Positions 11,988 to 23,823 of a stretch of 64,000 nucleotides of DNA are shown piece by piece. This stretch comes from Catonia carolina (taxonomy: Eukaryota; Arthropoda; Insecta; Hemiptera; Achilidae). The notes below the pieces were generated by a model. That model made no database searches, was not told the DNA's origin, and saw nothing but the letters and a program-made list of their open reading frames with translations. The translations under genes were made by a program, and so were the position numbers. Each line of letters opens with the position of its first letter. Positions within the stretch are counted from its first letter, which is position 1. The stretch spans positions 96,951,969-97,015,968 of the forward strand of contig JAQMRL010000003.1 of assembly GCA_035578175.1 (NCBI GenBank), in the 5' to 3' direction.

Positions 11988-13253
11988 TGAATTCATCCAA
12001 TTGAGGCCTACGTTAATTTAAATTTAAATTCTATTATCCCAATTATATGAAAAGTTAGAAGTATGTAACTAACGATTTAATGTTACCACGCTCTTACTTT
12101 TTTCCCAGGTCTAAAAAGGAAGTTTTTATTAGATATTATTCAGCTGACTTTTGTTCCGTAATGCTATGCCACTATGACAAAACCATACACTAAATCTTTG
12201 TCGTAACAATAATCGTTAATATTTATCAGGGAAAATCAACACGTCTTATTACATTTTTTCAAAATAAATAAGCAGTAAAATATAAATAAATGTTTTGAAG
12301 GAAGTTAAAAGAAAATTGTAAAACAGTTTTTTAGTTCGAGAGACATAAAAATCAGCAAACATTTATTCACAAATTTGTATTCCGAACGGTTTCTTAACAT
12401 CGCCTTACAATGTGGTCAGTCATATAAGACATGTCAATGAATTTAGAAAAAAAGTTACAACAAAGATACCCCAAGAGTAGAATATATAAAAAATTGAATT
12501 TTTACGATTGAGTAACTGTTAAAGAATGATAAAAAGGAAAAAGGGAAAGATCTGCAATAGAATTTTTAGTTTCTACTGCAGTATAAAGATCAAAGTGTTG
12601 GACGTAAGTAGATTTACCAATGTTGCTGACCACTACACCAAACGTCTATAGCCTTTCTCTGTCGTTGGTAAAACCACTCCTGTTTCGATAGTACCAATAC
12701 GAGTATTCCCAAGGGCCATCACAGAAAGACTTCACAACTTACTTAAGTTTTTCTAAGAAAAAAACCAGAATCGGGAACACTTATTTTTTTCTGAAAATTC
12801 AGACTATCGAAATTTTTGAAGGATATTTCATTTTTTGTGATATATCTACGATATTTAAAATTTGATACTGCTCAATTTATAGACCTATCCGTTTATATGA
12901 TATATTGCGTTAACACAGTAAGATATTTTATTCACACTGGTATCAAAATCACGGCATCTAATTTATTTCAGGTAATTAACACGGAGCAATTACAAGAGAA
13001 AAGAAATACTACGTATAAAATACTTTTGTAACAAAGTATTCAGTAATAAAAAGATACTAATTTCAAAAACTTAAAATGATTTAAAAACATTAAAAAATCA
13101 AATTTATTGATTATTTGCGATTTAAAGGTAAATATCATATGTAAGAAAACATTACACCACAGTGTTTTTACAATTTTGTTTATTTCATAGACTATTATTT
13201 GTTAAAAAACACTAGCAGCGAAGAAATCAATTTGATTCAAATTATTTAACTTG
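11988..13253. other. AT-rich non-coding stretch
   Basis: No supported gene. A 71-codon plus-strand frame at 12816-13031 contains a good splice-acceptor-like sequence (atttatttcag) and is treated in the findings as a weak exon candidate. The remainder is AT-rich without visible structure. Confidence 0.4.
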
Positions 13254-13550
13254 ACCCACCAGCTGGTCTAGAGGTAAAGTATTCGCCGCGAGTCAGCTGT
13301 TTAACAGCTGATTTTTGGAGACGAAGGTACCTGGTTTAAATCCTAGTAAAGGTTACTTTAATATGGATTTGAATACTAGACAATGGTTACCGGTGTACTT
13401 TGAAGGTTGGGTTCAATTAACCATACTCTCCCAGGATTGTTCGGCCTGGGTCTGTACAGACTTTATTTATTCGTCATCATCATCCATTGGGTCATGGGGT
13501 TGGTTACTGTTCTGAATTGAACAGATTGCAGCGTACACTCATAAGAGATA
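13254..13550 (+). mobile_element. Rep-B tRNA-derived SINE, copy b
   Basis: Starts acccaccagctggtctagag (A box) and carries the palindrome tcagctgtttaacagctga, a slightly mutated B box (ggtttaaatcc), and the 3' end gaacagattgcagcgtac. The 66-codon open frame at 13315-13515 lies inside the element and is not a gene. Confidence 0.9.
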
Positions 13551-14339
13551 AACAAATTATTGAAATTAATTTTCATTCCGTGCAATATTACCATGATGTC
13601 ATAATTACCAAAAGGTTATTATGAAATGACGTTTTCCGAATACAAAATATATTATTATTGAGAGGTACCCGTAGTGTTTATATAAAAATCTTCTGTCAGT
13701 AATGTAAACAAGAACGTGCTTATTTACTGACACCATCTTAAACCAACTCTTTAAAATATCATACAACCTCTATTTGCATAACCAAACAAACACTTCTTAC
13801 AGGTTGTATTAAGACATACAAAAAAGTTCATAATATTTACTTAAGTAAAAAACATATGCAACTTGAGTTAATTTGGTTGAGGACAAGTAACTGGAAGTCA
13901 AACTAGTAGCTATATTTTTAAAGTGTGTTATTAATAACTCATACCAGAATATGCGCGGTTACACGAGCGCACATGGGATTTTAAGAGTCGATATTAACTG
14001 ATTGATATTCAATGTCTTAAAGATTTAAACGATTGATTCCACATGAATTTGTAAATTTGTACATCTATATTAAATAATTCAAAATTTTTTAATTTTGTTA
14101 ATTTTCAGGATACAAAATTCTTTCAACGGCATGTTATTCAGCGTTTAAAACCAAATTAAAGTGTGGTAATCTGAATATTTCAGGTTGCACCCCTCCCCAA
14201 AGGTAAGGCAAAGTTTTTTTTTATTTCCTAAACGGTGAATCGTAGCGAAAAATTGTACAAACATTTTTTGTACCCCTTCTAAAGTACTTCAAGATTATAT
14301 ACCTACCCCCACGTCGCAGAGAAAAAAAAACTCAAATAT
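13551..14339. other. AT-rich non-coding stretch
   Basis: Nothing supportable was seen apart from a short GC-richer patch near 14180-14210 (ggttgcacccctccccaaag). No coding frame. Confidence 0.45.
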
Positions 14340-14505
14340 CATACGTTCAAATCCTTAGAACTTAAAATTTATAAACTTCAGACCTTTGTATTTCAAACAT
14401 AACCTCAAACTTTCTAACCTTTAAAATTCAAAACCTTCAAACATCAAATTTGAAAACTTTAAGTATCATCTTTAAACTTTTAAATCTTCAAACTTCAATT
14501 CTTTG
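14340..14505. repeat. Degenerate minisatellite of ttcaaac-type units
   Basis: A run of imperfect units of about 10-13 bp built around ttcaaac, cctcaaac and cttcaaac (for example aaaccttcaaacatcaaatt). The plus strand is strikingly poor in G over this stretch. This is a diverged tandem repeat with no gene. Confidence 0.6.
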
Positions 14506-14929
14506 TGATCCACCCAATCCATTTGGCAGTCAAATTTTGCCTTATGACAAAGGGCAAAGGCAAATAACGCAAGGGGAACTTTGAAACATAAATTTTAGAC
14601 CCAGGTAAAAAAGGAATTAAATTTGAATGCTCTTTACGTCATTAACGTAGTTAGAAGAGTAACTCACTTTATAGGAAAATATCCTATCTAGTCAGGAATA
14701 AAAATGGGTTGGATTTCGAAGTCACCCACTCTCACAGGAGGAAGTTATTTAGTGGATTGGAGACAAAACTGGCACTACCTAATTGGATTTGTAAGAGAGG
14801 CACGAGATTTTCGTTTGACAATGATACTTAAGTACAATAAGTAAAATATGTAGTCATTTAGTAAGGCAGTTTTTTAAAACCTTAGAATAAATATTACCAG
14901 AATATCATTTTTAAACGTGTTAACAAGTT
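14506..14929. other. Non-coding stretch
   Basis: Moderately AT-rich sequence with no repeat partner, tRNA box or credible reading frame seen. Confidence 0.4.
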
Positions 14930-15145
14930 TTTTCTTTATTTAGTGGCGCCCACAATTATTGTACATTTTAAAACAACCAGCAGTATTTATGATGGAAATG
15001 TTTTATGTACTGTTTTCGTCTTGACTAAGGAAATCAACTAGAGACAAATCCTCGTGGATGTTTAATAAAAAATCCCTATTTCAAGCATTTTTTTAATTTT
15101 CTTTATGGATTTTGTGGTAGATCTTAATGTGACAATGTTCATATC
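14930..15145 (+). repeat. Repeat E copy 1 (pair with 41850-42035)
   Basis: The words acaaccag, tactgttttcgtcttgac, gacaaatcctcgtgg and catttttttaattttc occur in the same order and spacing at 41.87-42.03 kb. It is an unclassified dispersed repeat of at least 170 bp, in direct orientation. No ends or coding potential are visible. Confidence 0.65.
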
Positions 15146-16082
15146 TCTGGATTTGTTTGATTTATTAATTTTTAATGACACTTAACAAGCTTTTAACATG
15201 TTTTATTATATTTTAATAGGGTTGTTTTTTGTTTAAGCTAACAACTACCAGACATTCGCTAACTTCATGTGAGAGTGTATTTTGGACAGAATACATACTT
15301 TTTTCATAATTATATTTTGAAAAGAACTACGTACAATTTTTTATGGTGGTTTTTATGTTTTTTTGTATATTTGGTGAATGGATTTAATAAAATGCACGTT
15401 TATTATCAATAATAAATATAAAAATAAACTTAAATTATAAAGTTTATCAATTTTGCATTAACTATTATAATAATCGGTTTAAATTCGGTATCATTTTATA
15501 AGTCAACATTTTATTAAAGACATTTTAGCAAAGAGGGTGTATCAGAATTGAAACAGTAATGGAAGATAAACCTTGAACTGTGTAATGAGGGATGCAAGTA
15601 ATGGGCTCGTAATCTATTTGTCCTGGGGATGTGCCCCATAGAAGTAAGGGAAGTTAAGCGAGGATGTGGAGAAATTTACCCCTTATATATAATATAGAGG
15701 AAAACTACTACGTGAATTGACTTGTATATAACACTTTCTACCTTTTTGTACACTTTCCGAATATCAAATGAACAATATACTACGTAGTTTCATCTGATAA
15801 TAATTTACTTTTATCACTTACTACAGAAATTGGAGTGTCTCAATAAATAAAAGTTACAAAGACCCGTTAAGAAATTACGAAAAATGTTACAAAATAAAAT
15901 TGTCATGGATTTAGATCTTCAATTCTGATTCTAATTTGTTATCGATACTTCTTACACCTACTATAAACAAAAAAATTTAATTAATATATAAACTTTAAGA
16001 AAAAAATAAACTGATTTTACAGTAAGCTACAATACACGATAGGATTACCCGTTATAGTACGAAAAGATTAATAAATTTAGTC
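15146..16082. other. AT-rich non-coding stretch
   Basis: No gene, tRNA or repeat supported. Confidence 0.45.
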
Positions 16083-16160
16083 TCCTACGTGGCCCAGTGA
16101 TTATAGCGCTAATCTGCTAATCGAAGCGGAAGGTCCCGGGTTCGATTCTTACCAAGAATC
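16083..16160 (+). repeat. Rep-C tRNA-like head, best-preserved copy
   Basis: The A-box region tggcccagtgattatagcgc and the B box ggtcccgggttcgattc are spaced as in a tRNA. The anticodon region (aatctgctaatcgaagcgg) is longer than normal and does not fold cleanly, so a SINE head is more likely than a functional tRNA. The related copies at 11.95 and 37.3 kb share the gcgctag...gcggaaggtcc order. Confidence 0.6.
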
Positions 16161-16369
16161 TAGATTATCATTTAACCACCGAATCCGTTAATTATTATGA
16201 AAACGGATTATTATTAGGAATTATTCGAATCGTTATTCATTATAGCAATCTCTATTGACCAATACGGTTGGTACAAATTATTTTCTCTTGATTTATTACA
16301 GTTTACAACTACACAGCTTTGCACAACCAGTAAATATTTTTCTAGCTTTTTTTATATTACTTTAACACT

Positions 16370-16680
16370 ACCCACCGGGTTGGTCTAGAAGTAAAGTTAT
16401 CGCCTCGAGTCAGCTGTTAAACAGCTGATTTTCGGAGACGAAGGTTCCTGGTTCAAATCCAAGTAAAGGTAGTTACTTCTATACGGATTTGAATACTAGA
16501 CAGTGGTTACCGGTGTGCTTTGATGGTTGGGGTTCAATTAACTATACTCTCTCAGGAATGATCGGACTGGGTCTGTACAAGACTATATCTCATTTACACA
16601 CATCCTCATCTCTTTGGGTCATGGGGTTGCTTATTGTTCTAAATTGAACAGATTGCTATGTACACATATTAGGAATAACA
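16370..16680 (+). mobile_element. Rep-B tRNA-derived SINE, copy c (reference copy)
   Basis: The cleanest copy: cccaccgggttggtctagaa (A box), tcagctgttaaacagctga in the anticodon-arm position, the intact B box ggttcaaatcc, a body with ctttgatggttggggttc, and the tail aattgaacagattgctatg followed by aggaataacaaaaaaa. Actttaa-type words on both flanks may be a short target-site duplication. Pol III boxes place it among tRNA-derived SINEs. Confidence 0.92.
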
Positions 16681-18777
16681 AAAAAAACTTTAATTTTTTA
16701 CAGAACACCAATCATTAGCAACCTCCTATCATTTAAATGTCACAATATTGATTGCAGCGTACACGTTTTAGCAGCGCAATTTACGTAACACGTTTGGACT
16801 AAAATGGATAACCACAAATATGATAATAAAAATTACAAATTAAATTAGTCTAATAATTTGTGTTTACAAAGAAATAATAATCAGATGACCAGTAAATTCA
16901 TTTTAAGTTTCTACTACACCGTCTACGGAGCCGACCGTTAGGGTTACCTGGTAATTATGGACACAGTTCAGATCATGGATCCCTCATTATTGGTGTCTAA
17001 TTTTTGTCTAAATCGCAGGTATGTCTGGTGAATTGTTTTACTTATGTAAGGGATGTTAACGTCTATGTAGGCCTATAATGCACGATTGGAAAGTTATAAA
17101 AGACCAAAAAATACTCGGAAATTTTGTTCGTAAACATTGTAGTTTAGCTATAGCTGAGTATTTAGCTAAACTGGAATCCGTACTCTCACATTGGTTTAAG
17201 TAAGGATTTGTAGAGAAGTGCTTTCAGTTGTGGAGGATAAATTTGATGCAAATTTAAATAAATAATAAAAAAGTAAAAGTAAGGATACATTCGTTTTATG
17301 ATGAATTCTCATCTAATTAATTTTAATATCATTATTAATAAATTACTCGGAAATATACATATTTCATGTAATTTAAATTACGGTAACAAAAATAAAAGTG
17401 AAAATACATAAAAATCAAAACGAATTAAATGTAAATTTTTTAAATAAATTTAAATATATCTTACATTACGATTAAATAAAAATAAAGGGAAAAAATTGTT
17501 GAATAAGTTATGTTAAAATGCAAATTGATAATACAATTCCGGATCTATACCATGAATGTATCAACCGTTAAAAAATTATTTTACATTTGAAACAAAGAAG
17601 AATAATAAGTAAAAAAAACTAAAAAAACGAGAAGCTGCTGGAATATTTAAAATGTAAATTTTATTCTACATTGCCAAGAGAAGAGGAGAGACATTATTTG
17701 AATGTCACAAACACGTTTAGGTTCGCTAAAACAGATTTCTGTCTGGCAGTTAAAAGAAAGAGAAAAGAACAAAAAAAACTAGTAGAAAAAAAAATCGAGG
17801 AACCAGATTTCAATCAGAATGTATTAAATACAGCAGAGGTTTATTAATATCATAGTAGGGGTATAAACGTTAATTTTATATAGTTTATCGAATTTTCAGA
17901 ATCAAACTGTTCAAAAAAGTAACGTTATATTTTTTATACTACAAGTGTAAATTTCAGAACCAAAACTTAATTTACTTAAGTATTTTAATGAATAATTTAG
18001 CCTATTAATAAAATAATAATTAATAAAATTTAATTACTTACGAAATTAGATTACTTACAGTTGTTTTTCTTACCTAGTGCATCTGAAAAGAAAAAGAAAA
18101 CTAATTAATTTTATGAATAATTTATTAAAATGTAATTATAAATACATTATATTAAAAAGATAACCTTCGTGGCTCAGGGATCAAATATCGGTAAAAATTA
18201 TAACATTTTTGATCTCACCCAATTTTAATGACCAAACAACTGACGGAACTTTAACTAAAAACGTATTCAAATACTGTAATTAGATTACACGGAATTATGA
18301 ATAAGTTTTCCGTTTTGTTATTTGGTTTATTGTTGAATAAAACACATTAATATGTTCTAATCAATTCGTAACGATGCTGCCATAAAATCAATTCACTTCG
18401 AAAATAGTTTTGTTCGCTCAATGATTACTAATAACTTTCTGTAATGAGGATTTTGCTAAAGTAATAATAATTATGTCAATTTGCAGAATATTTATAAACT
18501 CAAACAAGTGTGGTATGGCTACACACATTATTGCAATTACTTTTCAAAGTTGGACGTTGTTCAGTAAATTGTGCAAGGAGACACTTTTAATGTTTTAACA
18601 CACCTTTGTATTACCAGATACAGTATAATGTATGGAGTTTTGGACCTTGACTGCTCAGCCTATATCATTTATAGAGGAAGATAATACGATTTTTAAGACC
18701 TTTAGCAGAGTTTGTTGGACTATAAAAGAAAGTAAAATATGTGACATAAATTTAATATTCTAGAGGTAATAACTATT
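16681..18777. other. AT-rich non-coding stretch
   Basis: Near 16749-16772 the words gattgcagcgtacacgtttt repeat the Rep-B 3' tail, so a tail fragment may lie just beyond copy c. About 16915-17000 is GC-richer without a reading frame. From 18165 to 18220 a faint tRNA-like A-box word (ttcgtggctcagg) is seen without a B box. No gene is supported. Confidence 0.4.
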
Positions 18778-18900
18778 CGGAAATACAGGCAAGACTGGTA
18801 TAGTCATTTGTTTCGGATGCATGATGATCAAACACCAAAACAGATGTATACTTAAAAACCAACCGGACACAATAATATTGGACGACTTCAGAAGAGATAA
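18778..18900 (+). pseudogene. RTE-like LINE C-terminal fragment
   Basis: The frame reads RKYRQDWYSHLFRM, then KPTGHNNIGRLQKR after one in-frame stop. This is the classic tail of insect endonuclease-reverse transcriptases (RxRWxxHVxRM, then a PxGxRxxGRPxKRW-like basic segment) in ORF2 of RTE-like non-LTR elements. Only about 40 codons remain and the frame is broken, so this is a dead 5'-truncated copy. A Rep-A insertion begins 60 bp downstream. Confidence 0.65.
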
Positions 18901-18959
18901 GTATCAAATTTTTTAGCGAAATAGCAAATAACTACTTTTGAAAATGATACAGCCAGATG

Positions 18960-19347
18960 CTGCTCGTAACAGACAGATGAGGGAATCAAATTTTTTACAC
19001 TCAATCTGTTTGTTGCAGGGCTGAAATAAATGAATCTCTTTCTTTCTTATCACATGGTCAGCCAATTAAATAACTGAATCATTTAAGGACAGAAAAGGTA
19101 GAGGTGTAAAAGACAATAATCAGAGTTATCTCCTCTGAAAGTAATAAATTTCATTATACAGCCAGACTGTGGTGAATGAAGTGAAGGTGTCATTTGCAGA
19201 GTAGAATGTGCTTTTCAGAGAGCCCGGCATGCTGATAAGCGTACTTTTCCATTCAGTAAGGAAGGCAATGGTAAACCACCTTACACCTCGTTAAAAACCT
19301 CTGCAGGTTCAAACCAGCCTTTCGTCTGATGACCTACACAACAACAC
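18960..19347 (+). mobile_element. Rep-A copy 6, full length with 7-bp duplication
   Basis: Begins ctgctcgtaacagacag and ends cctacacaacaacac. It is flanked by ccagatg at 18953-18959 and 19348-19354, a likely target-site duplication. The leader ttacactcaatctgtttgtt, with gctgaaataaat, marks the subfamily shared with copies 8 and 15. Confidence 0.92.
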
Positions 19348-19354
19348 CCAGATG

Positions 19355-21449
19355 GCCTAATCCGGATAGTTTATGATGATTTTCCTGTCTATTTTTAGAT
19401 CCTGTCTATTTTTAAGATAATTACGAATAGGTTAAAGTAAATATATTTATCATAATTAGTAAGTATAATAAATTTAGTTTAATACATTTTTTTAATAAAA
19501 ATAATTAAATCCTATAACAAATTTTAGATTCAAATCTTGAAAATGTAATGTACTCACAACGTTTATAATATTAATGAGTAATTAAAACGAATTTATTTTA
19601 TTTAGTTACATGGAAGAGGAGATCGTCGTAAGCTTATGTACAATCTATTAAGGAAAAAATGTAACAGTTATTAAAGAAGCATTTTTATTTTTACGTAGCT
19701 ACATCGATCCAGTAGTGTATGATTATATCCAATTCAAAAAGGGTTGGGAAAGTGATTTGTCAGAAAAGTAGGAGGAGCACGGAAATGAGCGTACGGTGTG
19801 ACGCTGGCACGTGCAGACCTAAAGACAGGCCATCTATCTGGAGTACAGCATCAATGAACGGGTGGGCAGTAGCTGTTATAATATAAGTTAAGTTTAGTAC
19901 TGTGTAGTTAGTCGGTTGTTCGTAAGCTGACTAATAACAATGATTATTGAAAATAAAATCAGGAAGCAGAAGAGGCATAAGAACGATCGACAAGTCACTC
20001 GTTTAGGGTTTAACCTTCAGTACCCAAAGGGTTCATTATATAGAAAAGGGATCAACCCACATCCGGATATTATAGAAATTTTTGTTCGTTTTTCATTTAA
20101 TAAATCTAACCAATACATCGATAAAAATACTATTTAAATGGAATATCAAGCAAGAAAAAATTCAGTTAATTTGTTTTAAATTTTAAAAAATTCTGTAAAT
20201 TTTATGTGACATTCAAAAAGAAAAGTAACATTGTTATTGTTACTAATATTTTTTGTCCTTAAATTTTATTAAATTAATATTTTTAAGTTTAAAGAACGTT
20301 ATAACAATTTTTGTCTAAAGTTTATATTTGAATTTAAGAACTGACTGCAAAAGAATTACACCTTGTTAAAAAAATTCTCCAACCGTTCAGTCAACAAATA
20401 GAAGATCGATTTCATAAATTAACATACATCTCAACTATGTTTATTGATAAGTAAAAAAAAATATATAATCGATTTTAAAATAAAATAAAAATATTAATCA
20501 ATACTAATGGATAGTACAAAAAAAGTCACCTAATTTTCATAAATGTAAAAAAACAAGCTATATATATTTAGTTAATAATAAATATTACAAAACATAATAT
20601 ATAAAGCATTATATAGTTAAATGTTGAAAACTTATCGTGTACACTGCAGCCCATTGGATTTTGTAAATTCTAATCTAACGTTAATACATTTCGATAAGAC
20701 TAATTGTTTTCAACATAAAAAGAAGTCGCCTAAAGTTTATTAAACAACATGAAAACTCCATTACTATCCATATCGTGAGCCATTTGAAACAAAAAAAGCT
20801 GTTCTTCGCGCCCGTTTCTATAATAATATCGAAGAGTATCGAAAACGAGTCATTTATATCTAATACATTTTAGTCACACACACAGCAACCGCGTCATATC
20901 GTATCACAAGGTAACGCCATAATGACCAGTTGAATTTGTGTTAAGAAAACAACAAATATTTATATGAGAATTCATACATTAACAAATCAAAACCTATTTC
21001 ACATCTTTAATAAACTTTTTAATAAAATAAAATTCGTTACTAACTATTATAAGGATTATGTTACTTTACTAGTCAAACATAATGTAAAAACTAAATTATA
21101 CATAAAAAATTAATTTTACGTAGTAATTAAAACAATGAAAATATTTAAAAAATATATTAAAAATTTAAAAAAAATTATTGAAAATTCCGTTTTATTATTT
21201 TGTACTTGTTAAAACTACACGATAATTTAAAAAAAATCAAATTTAAAATATTTTATCGTCTTCAGAATAATAATTTATGAGAATATAAATTTAATTCAAT
21301 AATAATTTATATCAAAGATAAGCTGACTATCAGAATGATACAGTCAGTTTACAGCAACACTTTTTCGTCCGTAATTGTATATCAAGCCCTGAATTCTTCC
21401 TCCAGATTCCGGAAAGATTTTACCATTGAATCATTTCCTAGAATGTTTA
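19355..21449. other. AT-rich stretch with a hairpin and a GC-richer patch
   Basis: About 19740-19930 is GC-richer and precedes a 65-codon plus frame (19940-20137) that starts in an AACAATG context and is rich in K and R early on. I cannot assign it and think it unlikely to be a gene. At 20621-20716 an inverted repeat (atgttgaaaac with gttttcaacat, plus cttatcg with cgataag) encloses about 55 bp. The rest is AT-rich. Confidence 0.4.
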
Positions 21450-21675
21450 AACCATTGGTTTGGTCTAGCGGTAGAGTTATCACCAGGTCAAAATCAGCTG
21501 TTTAACAGCTGATTTTCGGAAAAGAACATTCCGTAGCTAAAATCCTAGTAAATTTTCGGCCTGAGTCTGTACAAGATTAGACCTTACTTATACGTCATAT
21601 ATATCCTCATCTCATTGGGTAATGGAGATACGTATTGTTTTTAATTGAACACATTCCAACAAACAGACATTACGT
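21450..21675 (+). mobile_element. Rep-B tRNA-derived SINE, copy d, internal deletion
   Basis: The head accattggtttggtctagcg and the palindrome tcagctgtttaacagctga are followed by a damaged B box. The body then jumps from cctagtaaa directly to ttcggcctgagtctgtaca, so the middle of the element (the ctttgatggtt region) is deleted. The tail aattgaacacattccaac is retained. Confidence 0.85.
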
Positions 21676-21904
21676 AAAATAAATAAAATGTTCAATTTAA
21701 ATGTGAAAAATACTAATTTTTATTTTAAATAGGCCTAGATCAAAAAATACAGCAGAAATATACGTAGTAGAAATTGTTGCAACTGTACCAAATATACGTT
21801 CGTTAAATCACATTTAAGTAAAGGAATTCCTATTAAAAACGCTGTAAAATTGCTGCATAACACGTATCTACCAGTTTTAATACTACTAATCATCATTTTC
21901 ATTT

Positions 21905-22097
21905 CATCAGAGAACAAGTACAAGCTGCTGAAATGCATTTTACAAGGAAAAGTACAGGGCAAGAGAAGCATTGGAAGAAGACGAATATCCTGGTTAAAGA
22001 ATTTGAGAACATGGTTTGAAACATCCACTACGGGACTTTTTAACGCAGCAGTGAATAAAATCAGTATTGCCAGAATGATCGCCAGCATCCGGTAACG
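21905..22097 (+). pseudogene. RTE-like LINE ORF2 C-terminus
   Basis: The open frame gives KYKLLKCILQGKVQGKRSIG and then RRRISWLKNLRTWF, continuing to RMIASIR and a stop at about 22095. This is the characteristic end of RTE-like endonuclease-reverse transcriptases (Y-LLxxIxQGKxxGKRxxGRRRxSWLxNLRxWF...AxMIAxIR). The open frame that begins with an ATG at 21850 extends this upstream into unrelated sequence. No RT catalytic core is present, so it is a 5'-truncated dead copy. A minus-strand frame over the same bases is a shadow. Confidence 0.8.
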
Positions 22098-22144
22098 GAT
22101 TGGCACTAGAAGAAGAAGAATAATCATTTATTTGACTAATCTAT

Positions 22145-22483
22145 TTACTAAGTAAAACGAGGAGTGAGGTGGTCAACAATTTTCTTCGTCACTGAATAAA
22201 AGTATGGTTGTCTGCAAACCAGGCTCTCTGAAAAGCATCTACTTTCCAACTTGCAAATAACACCTTCACTTCATTCACCACAGGGTCTGGCTGTATAATA
22301 ATGAAAATCATACTCTCAGAGGAGATAACTGTAGTGTATTTTACATTTCTACCTTTTCTGTTCTTAAAGGCTTCATTCGTATAATTAGCTAACCATGTAA
22401 TAAGAAACACAACTTTTTTTTGTAGTCCTGGAATTAGCAGATCGAGTGCAAATAGTTTAACTCTCCACCTACCTGTTATGGGT
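22145..22483 (-). mobile_element. Rep-A copy 7, minus strand, 3'-truncated
   Basis: On the minus strand it has the full 5' part (cccataacaggtaggtggag) but stops at the gttttacttagtaaa hairpin and lacks the final aaccagcctttcggct segment and AAC tail. It lies directly 3' of the RTE-like fragment. Part of the shared internal open frame survives (IIQPDPVVNEVKV). Confidence 0.88.
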
Positions 22484-23823
22484 AACTGTTTCAGTTAATA
22501 GTGGTTAAAGATAAGCAAGAAAATCTGTGCGATTTTCCTCACACTTCGTCACTTCACCTGCCTGCAATGGCCAATTAATGTACTATATTAAACGTTTAAG
22601 ATTGAGTAAAATGTTTCTTTACATTTCTGTACAATTGTAGGATAGAAGAGAAAAAAAATGATTTAAAAAACCCAGTAATTCTCATATATCTAAAATAATA
22701 CAAATAATGAGGTTTTTTTACATTCACAGCTAACTTTTCACAGTTTTTTTAAATATTTTTTTATTAAGTAAAAGAAGCCTAACTTTACACCGCTGGGAAT
22801 TTAACCGAAGTTGAAATAATTGTAAAAATTAAAAAACCTATCTTGTTATTTAATTTAAATTCTTTAAGTTGCGTTAAAATTGGTTGTGAAAAAAAATTTT
22901 ATAGTAATTTCCAGTTAAAAATAAAATTAAAAATTAAAACCATGTTGTTAGCTACTTGTTTTTCATATATTCTTTTAGATTTTTACATCATTTAAAAACA
23001 GGTTTTCAAATTAATATAATATTCTATATATTTTGCAGCAGTAGCTCTTCAGAGAATACTAAAGCAAGCACTATTTTCATAGTAATCGCAGTAATTATCT
23101 CAATATTAACACTAATTTAATGCTGTACCTTGACCCCCCCCCCATAGTGTAAGGGAGTGTAAATACCAAAAAAAAACAAAGAAAATGTAAAAAGAGTGAG
23201 AAGGTAAGTATCTATACCGTCAGAAGCTTAGTTAACCTATCAGATTTTAACTTGAAATTAAAACAGGCCTTACGTACCACATCAGCTAATATAATTATAA
23301 CATGTAAGAACCACCAACCTTTCTTGCACTACTCATATCCTTTTTCATAGAAAAAAAACTCCTTTCATCACATTGTTCCACGTTATTTTCTAATTAACTT
23401 TATTACTTGAATGTGTTATTTTTTATTTTATTATCTAATTCAGATGCTAAGTTACTACTAAAACAATATTTTTTTTTAAATATAAAAAATATTCTTTACA
23501 TACATAATTAGATTAATTAAGATTGTGATTTTTAATTAAATAATATACTCGAATTAATTTAAAATTAATTCGTATTCTTATTAAAATATCTTATCTATAT
23601 ATACAAAACATTTTTTTTATTATTTTCTAATTAAAATATGAATTAACACAAGAATTAATTGTAAGTTTTCTTTAAGGTTTTTTGCAAAATTATTTTCAGA
23701 ATTTCAATTTTTTTTTAAGAATTGTAGATCTACGCATTATGATCCATTAAATAAATGTTTAACGTCATCGAAGAAAAAAATTAGGTTGCAATTCAATTTC
23801 TGAATTTTCGTCGTTAACAGTTT
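22484..23823. other. AT-rich non-coding stretch
   Basis: Long homopolymers (C run near 23135-23145, T runs) and no credible frame. Nothing supportable. Confidence 0.45.

Noticed and set aside
16083..16160. Functional tRNA gene
   Set aside because: Anticodon region too long and unpaired; shares order with degenerate Rep-C copies.
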